From contig JAKCCP010000241.1 of the NCBI GenBank assembly GCA_021841985.1, positions 1 to 32,873 of the forward strand: DNA of 32,873 bases, in the 5' to 3' direction. The translations under genes and the position numbers were made by a program. Positions 24,501 to 30,641 of this stretch are shown piece after piece. The notes beneath the pieces were generated by a model. It searched no databases, had not been told where the DNA came from, and worked only from the letters and a program-made list of their open reading frames with translations. Positions within the stretch are counted from its first letter, which is position 1. Every line of letters begins with the position of its first letter. The stretch comes from Pseudomonadota bacterium. GTDB taxonomy: Bacteria; Pseudomonadota; Alphaproteobacteria; Acetobacterales; Acetobacteraceae.

Positions 24501-27076
24501 CCCTTCTCGCCGCGGTGGCACGCGTGGTGCTCGTCGGGCAGCGCGGGCGTCTCTCCGATCAGCTCGATCGCGCGCCGGAGGCCAGGGCCGCCGCCCGGCC
24601 CACGCCGAAACGCGCTCTCGCCCAGCCGCCACCAGCGCTCGCGACGCCAGCGCCGGATCTTGAATTTTTCAATGGACTTGGCGGCTTCACCGACGACGGG
24701 GGAGAATATGTGACGGTTCTCGGCCCCGGCCAGTCGACGCCGGCGCCATGGATCAATGTCGTCGCCAACCCGACTTTCGGCTTCCAGGTGGCGACCGAGG
24801 GGAGCGGCTATACGTGGTCCGTCAATAGCCGCGAGAATCAGCTAACCCCCTGGTCGAACGACCCGGTTTCCGACCGTCCGGGCGAAGTGTTCTATCTGCG
24901 CGACGACGACACCGGCGAGTTGTGGGGCCCGACCGCCCTGCCGATCCGGGATGTGGCCGCGACTTATATTGCGCGTCATGGCTGGGGATACAGCCGCTTC
25001 GAGCATGCGGCGCGCGGCATCGCTCTTGATCTCTTCCAGTTTGTGCCGCTCGCCGATCCGATCAAGATTTCGCGCCTTACGCTCCGCAACATCACGGGCC
25101 GCGCACGGCATCTTTCGCTAACCGCTTATGCGGAATGGGTGCTTGGCCCGTCGCGGACGGCTTCGGCGCCGTTCGTCATGACCGAAATCGATCCCGAAAC
25201 CGGCGCGATGTTCGCCCGCAATCCGTGGAATCCGGCGTTTGGATCACGCGTCGCCTTCGTCGATTTGGCCGGCCGCCAGACCGGCTGGACCGGCGATCGG
25301 CGGGAGTTCATCGGCCGCAATGGAACGCTCGCGAGCCCGGCGGCGCTCATCGGCATGGCGCCGCTCTCGAACACCGTCGGCGCCGGTCTCGATCCCTGCG
25401 GTGTGCTGCGGACCACCGTCGAACTACCCCCCAATGGCAGCGTTGAGATCGTTTTCTTCCTCGGTGAAGCGGCAAGCGTTGATGCCGCGCGGAGCCTGAT
25501 CGCGCGCTACCGCGCTGCCGATCTCGATACGGTGTGGGCGGCGGTTGCGCGCTCCTGGGACGATGTCCTCGGCGCCGTTCAGGTGAAGACGCCGGAGCGG
25601 TCGATGGACATCATGCTTAATGGCTGGCTCCTCTACCAGACCCTCGCGTGCCGGCTCTGGGTCCGCTCCGCGTTCTACCAGGCAAGCGGCGCCTACGGCT
25701 TTCGCGATCAGCTCCAGGACGGAATGGCGCTCGCCACCGCGTGCGGGGCGCTGACGCGCGATCATTTGCTACGCGCGGCGGCACGACAATTCGTCGAGGG
25801 CGATGTTCAGCATTGGTGGCTGCCGCATTCCGGCCAGGGCGTGCGCACACGGATCTCCGACGATCGCGTCTGGCTCGCCTATGCCGTCGCGCATTATGTC
25901 GAGACGGTGGGAGATGCTGGCGTTCTCGACGAGGTTGTCCCCTTCCTGGAGGGACAAAAACTGGCCGCGGGCGAGCATGACAGCTTCTTTCAGCCGACCA
26001 TCTCCGACGAAACCGCGGCTTTGTTCGAACACTGCGCCCGCGCGCTCGACCATAGCCTGGCACTCGGCGGTCACGGTTTGCCGCTGATCGGCACCGGCGA
26101 TTGGAACGACGGCATGAATCGCGTCGGCAACGCGGGAAAAGGCGAGAGCGTCTGGCTCGGCTGGTTCCTGCACGCCACGCTCACTGCCTTCGCTCCCCTT
26201 GCCACGGCGCGCGGCGATACGGTGCGTGCCGCGACATGGCGCGCGCACGCTGCGGTGTTGCGGGCATCGCTGGAGCGCGAGGCCTGGGACGGTGAATGGT
26301 ATCGGCGCGGCTGGTTCGACGACGGCACGCCGCTCGGCTCTGCAACAAGCACGGAATGTCGCATCGATGCCATCGCCCAGTCCTGGGCCGCGATTTCAGG
26401 CGCCGCGGACCGGGCGCGCGCGGCGCGATCCATGGCGGCAGTGGAGCAGGAATTGATCCGCCCCAAGGACGGGCTGGCGGTTCTGTTCACACCGCCCTTC
26501 GACAAGACGCCGCTCGATCCCGGCTATATCAAGGGCTATCCGCCCGGCATCCGCGAAAATGGTGGCCAATACACCCATGCCGCCCTGTGGTCGGTGATGG
26601 CATTCGCGGTACTCGGCGAGGGCGACAAGGCGGCCGGACTGTTCGCGCTGCTCAACCCCATCAATCACGCCCGGACCAGCGCTGACATGCACCGCTACAA
26701 GGTCGAGCCCTATGTTGTCGCCGCCGATGTTTACGCAGCGCCACCCCATGTCGGGCGCGGCGGCTGGACCTGGTACACGGGCTCGGCCGGATGGATGCAG
26801 CGCGCCGGGGTGGAAAGCATACTCGGGCTGCTGCTACGGGGCGAGTTCTTGTTCCTCGATCCGTGCATCCCGGGGACGTGGCCGGGCTTCGAGATAGCGT
26901 TACGCCACGGCGCGACACGATACAATATCCGGGTGGAAAATCCTGATGGCGATGGACGCGGCATCGCCTTCGCCGCCATCGATGGCACGGTCATCGTCGA
27001 GCGGCCGTTGCGTCTTCGGCTGACGGATGACCAGAGCACGCATCAGCTAAAGGTTAGGCTGGGGTATATAACTTGA
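18506..27076 (+). CDS. ndvB: Cyclic beta-1,2-glucan synthase (NdvB/ChvB type)
   Basis: This 2856-residue inner-membrane enzyme should build cyclic beta-1,2-glucan from UDP-glucose, an osmoprotectant and cell-surface polymer. Domain order: a soluble helical N-terminus (1-415), membrane helices (420-465), and a GT84 transferase with Asp632-x-Asp634 (in 'TLDADTRLP') and the (R/Q)xxRW motif at 778-782. Further helices lie at about 822-873 and 950-995, followed by the glycoamylase-like domain (about 1030-1510). A GH94-type half carries two beta-sandwich repeats (from about 1578 and 2053) and a catalytic (alpha/alpha)6 barrel (2365-2840) with Gly-Asp-Trp-Asn-Asp-Gly-Met-Asn at 2531-2538, whose Asp is the expected catalytic acid. 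The GH94 part sets ring size. Length and order match full NdvB. It is flanked by IS relics and an unknown repeat, so acquisition by transfer is possible, although its GC content is like the chromosome. Confidence 0.95.
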   Translation: MIFRIQNLVRRAFRRAGPASAWDSDKPIREEIFSVERIAEHARSLAVAQAVTAMPIRVRSLAARLDENAVVLRLSHRIMAKATEEGRAITPAAEWLLDNYYLAERQIHNIRSDLPPGYYRQLPKLAAGPFAGYPRVLGLAWAFVAHTDSRFDAEMLCRYLRAYQEVQPLEIGELWAIAITLRIVLIENLRRLSERIVRNRFARQEADTLANRLLGAGGRVAEPVPEVLKDHEQAPLLDAFAVQLVYRLRDQDPRVTPALTWLDQRLIMQGTTVEAVVHAEHQRQGTSSVTVRNIITSIRLIFDVDWTELVEHVSLVDEVLSAASAFAEMDFPTRNLYRSAIEELARGSNHSEIEIARNAVVVATDGAATAPNRDEERRGDPGYYLLAGGRRAFEAMLRFRPPLHTWPARLSRAFGLRGYTIAIASVAAFLLVCPLLALGAWGAGGAWLGVLGVLGAIPAIDAAVALVNRGAVWGSSATVLPGLELRHGIPLHLRTLVAVPMLLTTPEAIAAQIERLEIHHLASPEGELHFALLSDFVDAKTEHLAGDDALLATAVEGIAQLNGRHGPAPGGARFLLLHRRRVWNESERQWLGWERKRGKLHELNRLLRGAADTTFLCRDGVPDSIRYVVTLDADTRLPRDTVRRLVGKMAHALNRPRFDVVAGRVVEGHAVMQPRVTPSLPVGSEGSLFQRSFSSASGIDPYAAAASDVYQDLFDEGSYAGKGIYEIDAFEAALAGRVPDSTLLSHDLFEGVFARAGLASDVEVVEEFPARYDVDALRHHRWARGDWQLLPWLLGRWPTTGAGRVRGAIPAVGRWKMLDNLRRTLSAPMSVLALLAGWTLPLPAALVWSGFVLATILLPTLVPVVGTIVPHRAGITPDSHLRALGDDLRRALTQSFLQVAFLAHQAWLMSDAIGRTLIRLFVTRRHLLEWVTAAQATLGPRLDLFGFYRRMASALLIGVLALVVAGLSRQGAWPLAAAFAALWIASPAIARWVSLSPRVPRRRLASAADARLLRLTARRTWRFFESFVTPTDHMLPPDNFQETPTPVLAHRTSPTNLGLYLLSAAAAHDFGWTGSIEAIERLEATLATMSGLARFRGHFYNWYDTRDLRPLDPHYISSVDSGNLAGHLIALANTFRAWRDVPLMAAARLAGIADAIDLACEAAGRVAAGRRGETAAWRRFDHALATLAMSARQAPLAGGGIAAQLAGLAAEADTLAGMVCTASGAQGDDSGADLRFWVAATQRAIASHRRDLAQSADDATSLEMRLVALEETARTMALAMEFGFLLDHDRKLLAIGYLVPEGTLDPNCYDLLASEARLASFIAIAKGDIPSRHWFRLGRAVTPIAHGAALISWSGSMFEYLMPSLIMRAPAGSLIEQTSRLIVRRQIDYGAILGIPWGISESAYNARDIEFTYQYSNFGVPGLGLKRGLGDNLVIAPYATALAAMVDPRAAARNLERLAGLGGQGRYGFFEALDYTPARVPVGQSVAIVSAFMAHHQGMTIVAIADTLLDGVMRGRFHAEPIIQATELLLQERTPRDVAMTRPLAAEPKSTATILEITPSDGRRFTTAHGTTPATHLLSNGAYAVMLTAAGSGYSRWRDLAVTRWREDATCDNWGSYVFLRDVRGGNVWSAGFQPSGTEPDAYEVLFKEDRAEFTRRDGTLTTTLEVLVSAEDAAEVRRISVVNSGPRMREIDITSYAELVLAPQSFDIAHPAFAKLFVETEYLGDVGVLLATRRRRTPDEPEIWAAHFAIVEGETVGEPEIETDRAAFLGRGRGVRTALAMSDGRSLSNTVGTVLDPIFALRRRVHVAPGAVVRIAFWTMVASTRAEALDLADAHRDVTAFERAATLAWTQAQVQLRHLGIDPGEASLFQRLAGHLLYATPTLRPSSDTIQRGSGGQPGLWTQGISGDLPIMLLRIADSENLDLARQLLQAHEYWRMKQLAVDFVILNERASSYVQDIQIALETLVRTSQSRPQLRVETPAGRVFVLRADLIAPETRALLAAVARVVLVGQRGRLSDQLDRAPEARAAARPTPKRALAQPPPALATPAPDLEFFNGLGGFTDDGGEYVTVLGPGQSTPAPWINVVANPTFGFQVATEGSGYTWSVNSRENQLTPWSNDPVSDRPGEVFYLRDDDTGELWGPTALPIRDVAATYIARHGWGYSRFEHAARGIALDLFQFVPLADPIKISRLTLRNITGRARHLSLTAYAEWVLGPSRTASAPFVMTEIDPETGAMFARNPWNPAFGSRVAFVDLAGRQTGWTGDRREFIGRNGTLASPAALIGMAPLSNTVGAGLDPCGVLRTTVELPPNGSVEIVFFLGEAASVDAARSLIARYRAADLDTVWAAVARSWDDVLGAVQVKTPERSMDIMLNGWLLYQTLACRLWVRSAFYQASGAYGFRDQLQDGMALATACGALTRDHLLRAAARQFVEGDVQHWWLPHSGQGVRTRISDDRVWLAYAVAHYVETVGDAGVLDEVVPFLEGQKLAAGEHDSFFQPTISDETAALFEHCARALDHSLALGGHGLPLIGTGDWNDGMNRVGNAGKGESVWLGWFLHATLTAFAPLATARGDTVRAATWRAHAAVLRASLEREAWDGEWYRRGWFDDGTPLGSATSTECRIDAIAQSWAAISGAADRARAARSMAAVEQELIRPKDGLAVLFTPPFDKTPLDPGYIKGYPPGIRENGGQYTHAALWSVMAFAVLGEGDKAAGLFALLNPINHARTSADMHRYKVEPYVVAADVYAAPPHVGRGGWTWYTGSAGWMQRAGVESILGLLLRGEFLFLDPCIPGTWPGFEIALRHGATRYNIRVENPDGDGRGIAFAAIDGTVIVERPLRLRLTDDQSTHQLKVRLGYIT

Positions 27077-27083
27077 GACTTAA

Positions 27084-27158
27084 TTTGACAGATGGTGCTG
27101 GATGCTTGGTCCGGGAGAAGTGTCGGCGGTGTTCAGGTGGCCAGGGATTTTCCAAGCG
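27084..27158. repeat. Direct repeat, left copy (flanks the pqq-like operon)
   Basis: The stretch from TTTGACAGATGGTGCTGGAT to GTGTTCAGGTGGCCAGGGATTTT resembles 32795-32873 in the same orientation. Shared blocks are GACAGA, GTG-x-TGGAT, TTGG and GTGTTCAGGTGGCCA-x-GGATTTT. It begins just after the glucan synthase stop. It looks like the end of an unidentified mobile element. Confidence 0.65.
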
Positions 27159-27281
27159 ATGGGAAAGCTGTCAAGGAAGGTCAGCATTGGGCCAAGTCCA
27201 CCCGGCGAGATGGCGTTGAACAGTCTTGGGCACAAGGCGGCGGCTCATCCGACGGCTGCCCGCAGCCGCCGGCCAGCGTCC

Positions 27282-27295
27282 ATGATCTAGATCAA
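27282..27295 (+). promoter_or_regulatory. Candidate FNR/FixK-type box upstream of pqqA
   Basis: ATGATCTAGATCAA differs from the FNR/Anr/FixK consensus TTGAT-N4-ATCAA only at the first base. Its centre (27288.5) is 41.5 bases before a start site predicted at 27330 from the -10-like hexamer at 27318. That is exactly the class II activator position. Oxygen-linked activation of the operon is the inference. Confidence 0.5.
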
Positions 27296-27317
27296 AGACC
27301 ATAAATTTTGGCGCAAT

Positions 27318-27323
27318 TATATT
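27318..27323 (+). promoter_or_regulatory. Candidate -10 element of the pqqA promoter
   Basis: TATATT lies in an AT-rich patch, with an expected transcript start near 27330 and a leader of about 60 bases to pqqA. No good -35 hexamer is present, which fits an activator-dependent promoter with the FNR-type box in that place. Confidence 0.4.
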
Positions 27324-27391
27324 TCATTTTGGGCGGCCTGTAGTTTCAAGAAAAACTCCGCCCGATTATCCTCATATCAAGGGAGAATACC

Positions 27392-27466
27392 ATGAATTGG
27401 GTAAAACCGGATTGGTGCGATCTTCGATTGGGTTTCGAGGTGACAGCCTACGTCTACGTTCGCTGA
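27392..27466 (+). CDS. pqqA: PqqA-type precursor peptide
   Basis: This 24-residue peptide is the substrate from which PqqE crosslinks a glutamate and a tyrosine in PQQ synthesis. It has the PqqA layout: Trp3-x-Lys5-Pro6 at the start, then Asp-Leu-Arg-Leu-Gly-Phe-Glu-Val-Thr-x-Tyr, with Glu16 and Tyr20 in the required ExxxY spacing. It resembles the short Klebsiella-type PqqA. A strong AAGGGAGAA site ends four bases before the ATG. Differences from common PqqA are a second tyrosine (Tyr22), a cysteine (Cys9), and an end at Arg24. It is followed by a strong hairpin and then pqqD. It is too short for ordinary gene callers and may have been missed in annotations. Confidence 0.93.
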   Translation: MNWVKPDWCDLRLGFEVTAYVYVR

Positions 27467-27477
27467 TCACCCACTAG

Positions 27478-27506
27478 AGGAAAGGGGACCGGAAGGCCCC
27501 TTTCCT
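27478..27506 (+). terminator. Hairpin between pqqA and pqqD (attenuator or mRNA stabiliser)
   Basis: A perfect 10-bp stem (AGGAAAGGGG/CCCCTTTCCT) encloses the 9-base loop ACCGGAAGG, which may fold further as CC-GGAA-GG. No T-run follows, so it is probably not a full intrinsic terminator. Its place just after the pqqA stop (12 bases) suits partial termination or 3' protection that gives excess peptide mRNA over enzyme mRNA, as known for other RiPP operons. The pqqD ribosome-binding site starts directly after the stem. Confidence 0.6.
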
Positions 27507-27521
27507 GAGAGGAAGTCGTCC

Positions 27522-27809
27522 GTGAATAATAACGTCGGTTTGCAACGTACAGACATAGTGGAGATTGACCCCACATTTCTGTTCCGCTGGGAGGAGCCGC
27601 AACGGGCTTACGTGCTGCTTTATCCTGAAGGCCTGGTGAAGTTGAATTCCACCGCCGGGGAGATCTTGGCCGTGGTCGCGCAGACCGTTGCAGTTGGGGA
27701 CCTCCTCGACAATTTTATTGCGAAATACAACAATCCGGATATCGCAGACGATATCCTCACGTTTCTGGAGGCGTCCAATGAGCGCGGCTGGGTCAGAATC
27801 AAGCGTTAG
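27522..27809 (+). CDS. pqqD: PqqD, peptide chaperone (RiPP recognition element)
   Basis: The 95-residue protein matches PqqD, which binds the PqqA leader and presents it to PqqE. Typical segments are 'FLFRWEEPQRAYVLLYPEGL', 'VKLNSTAGEILAVV' and a C-terminal 'LTFLEASNERGWV'. The start is GTG at 27522 with GAGAGGAAG seven bases upstream, right after the hairpin. The 3' end overlaps pqqE by 32 bases, which implies tight coupling. In standard operons pqqB and pqqC come between pqqA and pqqD. Here pqqD follows pqqA directly. Confidence 0.92.
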   Translation: MNNNVGLQRTDIVEIDPTFLFRWEEPQRAYVLLYPEGLVKLNSTAGEILAVVAQTVAVGDLLDNFIAKYNNPDIADDILTFLEASNERGWVRIKR

Positions 27810-28920
27810 CGCGCCGGTCAAGGTCGATGGCGAAGGGCTGCCACTATGGCTGCTGTTGGAACTGACCTATCGATGCCCGCTAAAATGCCCGTGGTGCAAT
27901 AACCCACTGGATTTTGACCGTTATCGTAATGAACTTACGACGGAGGAATGGGTCGACGTGCTGCGCCAGGGTCGGGAACTCGGCGCGCTCCAGCTTGGCT
28001 TCTCTGGTGGCGAACCTATGCAGCGACGCGATTTGGAAGAACTTGTCGGCGAGGCGACGCGCCTGGGCTACTACACCAACCTCATCACATCGGGGATGGG
28101 GTTGAACGAGCAACGGCTGGCGGCACTGCAACGGGCCGGACTGAAGCAAGTCCAACTGAGCTTGCAGGCGTGCGACGCGGAGCTAAATAATCGTCTTGTC
28201 GGCGCCGATGCGTATGCGCATAAGATCGCTGCGGCGCGGGCCATCAAGGCACGCGGATTTCCCATGGTTCTGAACGTTCCCGTCAGTCGTTACAATATCG
28301 AGCAGGCGCCGGCCCTGCTGGAGCTGGCGGAGGAGCTTGGAATTGAGTACGTTGAGTTTGCCAACCTTCAATACTACAACTGGGCTTTACTCAATAGATC
28401 TGACTTGCTCCCGACGCGGGAGCAGCTCAGTGTAGCCGAAGCGGTTGTCGCGGAAACGCGCGCCCGTCTCGGGCGTCGTATGACGATTTATTTTGTCATA
28501 ACCGATTACTATGCTGAGCGCCCCAAAGCTTGCATGAAAGGCTGGGGAAACATCCACCTCACCATTGCCCCCGATGGCGTCGCCTTGCCCTGCCAGGAGG
28601 CCCGCGTGATCGAAGGGTTGAAATTCCCGAATGTGCGCGACCATGATCTCGGCTGGATCTGGCATGAGTCTCCAGTCTTCCAGAAATTTCGCGGTGAGAG
28701 CTGGATGCAGGAGCCGTGTCGCTCTTGCCCCGAACGAGGGCACGACTATGGCGGTTGCCGCTGCCAAGCCTTCCTGCTGAACGGTGACGCCGCCAGTACC
28801 GACCCTGTATGCGGGAAGTCTCCCAATCATCATCTCATTGAGGAAGCAGTCGCCGCTGCCATGGCAGGCCGGCCTCAGAACCGATTGATCATGCGCCAGC
28901 GCGGCCTCAACGTGGCATAG
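27778..28920 (+). CDS. pqqE: PqqE, radical SAM peptide crosslinking enzyme
   Basis: The 380-residue enzyme uses S-adenosylmethionine and iron-sulfur clusters to join Glu and Tyr side chains in PqqA. The radical SAM CxxxCxxC motif is in 'LTYRCPLKCPWCNNPLDF', followed by the Gly-Gly-Glu-Pro motif. The C-terminal SPASM region keeps the auxiliary-cluster cysteines: 'ACMKGWG', 'ALPCQEA', 'EPCRSCPERG', 'GGCRCQAF' and 'TDPVCGKSP'. One change from common PqqE is Gln for His in the 'LPCHAAE' motif. ATG 27778 inside pqqD gives the normal PqqE N-terminus. Longer in-frame starts would read antifamily sequence. The enzyme appears fully functional. It is followed by a 33-codon gene 9 bases on. Confidence 0.95.
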   Translation: MSAAGSESSVSAPVKVDGEGLPLWLLLELTYRCPLKCPWCNNPLDFDRYRNELTTEEWVDVLRQGRELGALQLGFSGGEPMQRRDLEELVGEATRLGYYTNLITSGMGLNEQRLAALQRAGLKQVQLSLQACDAELNNRLVGADAYAHKIAAARAIKARGFPMVLNVPVSRYNIEQAPALLELAEELGIEYVEFANLQYYNWALLNRSDLLPTREQLSVAEAVVAETRARLGRRMTIYFVITDYYAERPKACMKGWGNIHLTIAPDGVALPCQEARVIEGLKFPNVRDHDLGWIWHESPVFQKFRGESWMQEPCRSCPERGHDYGGCRCQAFLLNGDAASTDPVCGKSPNHHLIEEAVAAAMAGRPQNRLIMRQRGLNVA

Positions 28921-28929
28921 GAGATCACA

Positions 28930-29031
28930 ATGCTGCCGCATGACAGTTTTGTTGGAACACTGCTGGCGGGGGTTGTGCTCACCTTTGCTTTGGTGATGAT
29001 CGCGCGTGCCTTGACATCATGGAGCCTGTAG
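28930..29031 (+). CDS. 33-residue single-helix membrane peptide
   Basis: An AGGAGA site overlapping the pqqE stop precedes ATG 28930 by six bases. The frame encodes 33 residues: a short polar start (Met-Leu-Pro-His-Asp-Ser-Phe), one hydrophobic helix ('TLLAGVVLTFALVMIARAL') and Thr-Ser-Trp-Ser-Leu at the end. I do not recognise it. Spacing, ribosome-binding site and its position 19 bases before a polytopic membrane protein suggest a small subunit or assembly partner of that protein, like the tiny subunits of quinol oxidases and other membrane redox complexes. It is not a plausible precursor peptide, as it lacks the core residues of PqqA. Confidence 0.65.
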   Translation: MLPHDSFVGTLLAGVVLTFALVMIARALTSWSL

Positions 29032-29050
29032 CGCGTGGAGCTGCTGTTTC

Positions 29051-29554
29051 ATGGACTTGATGGCTACCGACCCGTTGCTGCGCTTTGTCCATATTTCGGC
29101 TATCATCGTTTGGATGGGTCACAACTGGGCAAACGTGATTTCGCGACCTCGCTATCGGCGTATCTTGCCCGAAGATCCGCCGGAAGCGGTGCGAGCGGTA
29201 TTCGTCGCGGCAGCTCGGCGCGAGCACGGCGTGTTCCGCTACGCATCGCTCATCGCGCTTGCTACCGGCATGCTAATGCTTCTCGATCGCGGTGAGTTGG
29301 GCGATGCGCTGAGGCTTCATGGGCCGAGCGCGCCGATCGGTATCGGCGTCTGGCTTGGCTTGGCCATGGTTGCAAATCTCTGGTTCGTACTGTGGCCTCA
29401 CCAGAAGAAGGTGCTAGGTTTCGTTGCGGCGCCCACCGACGAAAGGCTGCACTGCACACGGATCACCTTCCTGTCCTCGCGCACCAATACGATCCTCTCG
29501 ATCCCGGCGATTTTCTTCATGGTGATGGGAGCCCATGGCGCCGCGCTCTTCTGA
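29051..29554 (+). CDS. Four-helix membrane protein of the PuuD N-terminal (Urate_ox_N) type
   Basis: The 167-residue protein resembles the membrane domain of PuuD-type urate oxidases. The first helix carries 'RFVHISAIIVWMGHNWANV', the third 'GVWLGLAMVANLWFVLWPHQ' and the signature Ser-Ser-Arg-Thr-Asn-Thr-Ile-Leu-Ser-Ile-Pro precedes the fourth. PuuD itself is longer and ends in a cytochrome c domain, which is absent here (no CxxCH). Histidines at FVHIS, MGHNW and WPHQ lie in or at the edge of helices and could bind heme, which would make it a membrane electron carrier. Start ATG 29051 has GGAG ten bases upstream. The end overlaps the next gene by 20 bases. Confidence 0.7.
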   Translation: MDLMATDPLLRFVHISAIIVWMGHNWANVISRPRYRRILPEDPPEAVRAVFVAAARREHGVFRYASLIALATGMLMLLDRGELGDALRLHGPSAPIGIGVWLGLAMVANLWFVLWPHQKKVLGFVAAPTDERLHCTRITFLSSRTNTILSIPAIFFMVMGAHGAALF

Positions 29555-30641
29555 GGCGCGCCGCGTGATCAGCTTTGCCGGTGGTCCCTCCGTCCTGCCG
29601 CCGGAAGTGCTGAACGAGATCGGGCAGGCGATCGGTGAATGGGGCGGAACCGGGCAGTCAGTTCTGGAGCTGCCCTTTGGTGGCAATGAATATTCCACTA
29701 TCCACGGCGAATTCGAGGCCGATCTGCGGGCTCTGCTGGCGTTGCCACAAGAGTATCGCGTGCTCGTTCTGCAAGGCGGGGCTTTCGCCCAATTCCGCCT
29801 GGTGCCGCTTAATCTGCTGCGTCCGAGCGATCGTGCGGCGTACGTGGAGACGGGCTATTGGTCGGCTCGGGCGATCGCCGAGGCCAGCCATGTCTGTCAC
29901 GTAGCGATCGCCGCCCATGAACGCCACGCCATCCCACCCGTGGAAACCTGGCATATTCCGCGCGGGGCGGTGTATTGCCACGTCACCGGCAATGAAACAG
30001 CGGATGGGGTTCAGTTCCACGAATTTCCCGCCATGGGCAACGTACCGCTCGTGGCCGACTTGACGGCGGATCTGCTCACCGGTCCGATCGAGATTCGTCA
30101 TTTTGGGCTGATCTACGCCAGCGCACAGAAGAACTTGGGTGCTGCGGGGCTCACGATCGTGATTATACGCGAGGATCTGCTTGGCCGAGGCCGCGCGGAG
30201 ATTCCGGCACCCCTCAACTATACTCTTCAGGCCCGCACTGGCAGCCGGGTGAATACCCCGCCGATTTTCGCTGTGTACGTGGCTGGGCGGATGCTTAGAT
30301 GGCTGCGCAGTCAGGGCGGCCTTGCTGGGGCCGCGGCGCGTCGTCAGCGGCGCAGCGAGATGCTCTATCGCGTGATCGATGAACGTGACCTCTATAGCTG
30401 CCCAGTGCATCCGCCAGATCGATCGCATGTAAGCGTCTGCTTTCATCTGCCGAATGCGGCGCTCGAAACGGCATTCCTGGCCGGGGCCCGCCACCGTGGC
30501 CTGCTCCACCTGGAGGGGCATCCGGCAAACGGCGGAATTCGTGCCTGCCTCTACAACGCGATGCCGGAAGCCGATGTCGCGGTACTCGCGGATTTCATGA
30601 CGGAATTTGCTGACACGAATGCGCAGGCACGCCGGAGATGA
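29535..30641 (+). CDS. SerC-fold (class V) aminotransferase with altered substrate pocket
   Basis: The 368-residue protein aligns along its length with phosphoserine aminotransferase SerC. Shared features: 'SFAGGPSVLPPEVL', the PLP-binding 'LQGGAFAQF', catalytic Lys199 in 'YASAQKNLGAAGLTIVI', 'NTPPIFAVYVAG' and the C-terminal 'GGIRACLYNAMP', whose Arg336 matches the substrate carboxylate-binding Arg335 of E. coli. But the Ser-His-Arg motif that grips the phosphate (E. coli His41, Arg42) is Pro-Phe-Gly here (Phe48, Gly49), and the Gly-His-Arg near the end is Gly-His-Pro (Pro330). A phosphorylated substrate is therefore unlikely. It probably transaminates another amino or keto acid, perhaps the crosslinked Glu-Tyr product. 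The start overlaps the previous gene by 20 bases, GTG 29565 being an alternative. The stop overlaps the next gene (ATGA). Confidence 0.88.
   Translation: MAPRSSEARRVISFAGGPSVLPPEVLNEIGQAIGEWGGTGQSVLELPFGGNEYSTIHGEFEADLRALLALPQEYRVLVLQGGAFAQFRLVPLNLLRPSDRAAYVETGYWSARAIAEASHVCHVAIAAHERHAIPPVETWHIPRGAVYCHVTGNETADGVQFHEFPAMGNVPLVADLTADLLTGPIEIRHFGLIYASAQKNLGAAGLTIVIIREDLLGRGRAEIPAPLNYTLQARTGSRVNTPPIFAVYVAGRMLRWLRSQGGLAGAAARRQRRSEMLYRVIDERDLYSCPVHPPDRSHVSVCFHLPNAALETAFLAGARHRGLLHLEGHPANGGIRACLYNAMPEADVAVLADFMTEFADTNAQARRR

Larger units (their letters stand above)
27077..27391. other. Intergenic region upstream of pqqA
   Basis: This 315-base stretch has no convincing gene. A 70-codon open frame at 27092-27304 has no family features. 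It holds the left direct repeat, a GC-rich middle and then an abrupt AT-rich promoter-like part from about 27283, with the FNR-type box and -10-like hexamer listed separately. Confidence 0.6.

Noticed and set aside
27092..27304. 70-codon plus-strand open frame upstream of pqqA
   Set aside because: No ribosome-binding site or family features, and it covers the direct repeat.
27478..27506. Full Rho-independent terminator after pqqA
   Set aside because: The stem is strong, but no T-run follows and the next ribosome-binding site begins immediately, so partial termination or mRNA protection is more likely.
29535..30641. Ordinary serC for serine and pyridoxal phosphate synthesis
   Set aside because: The phosphate-binding His-Arg pair and a C-terminal Arg are replaced by Phe-Gly and Pro.
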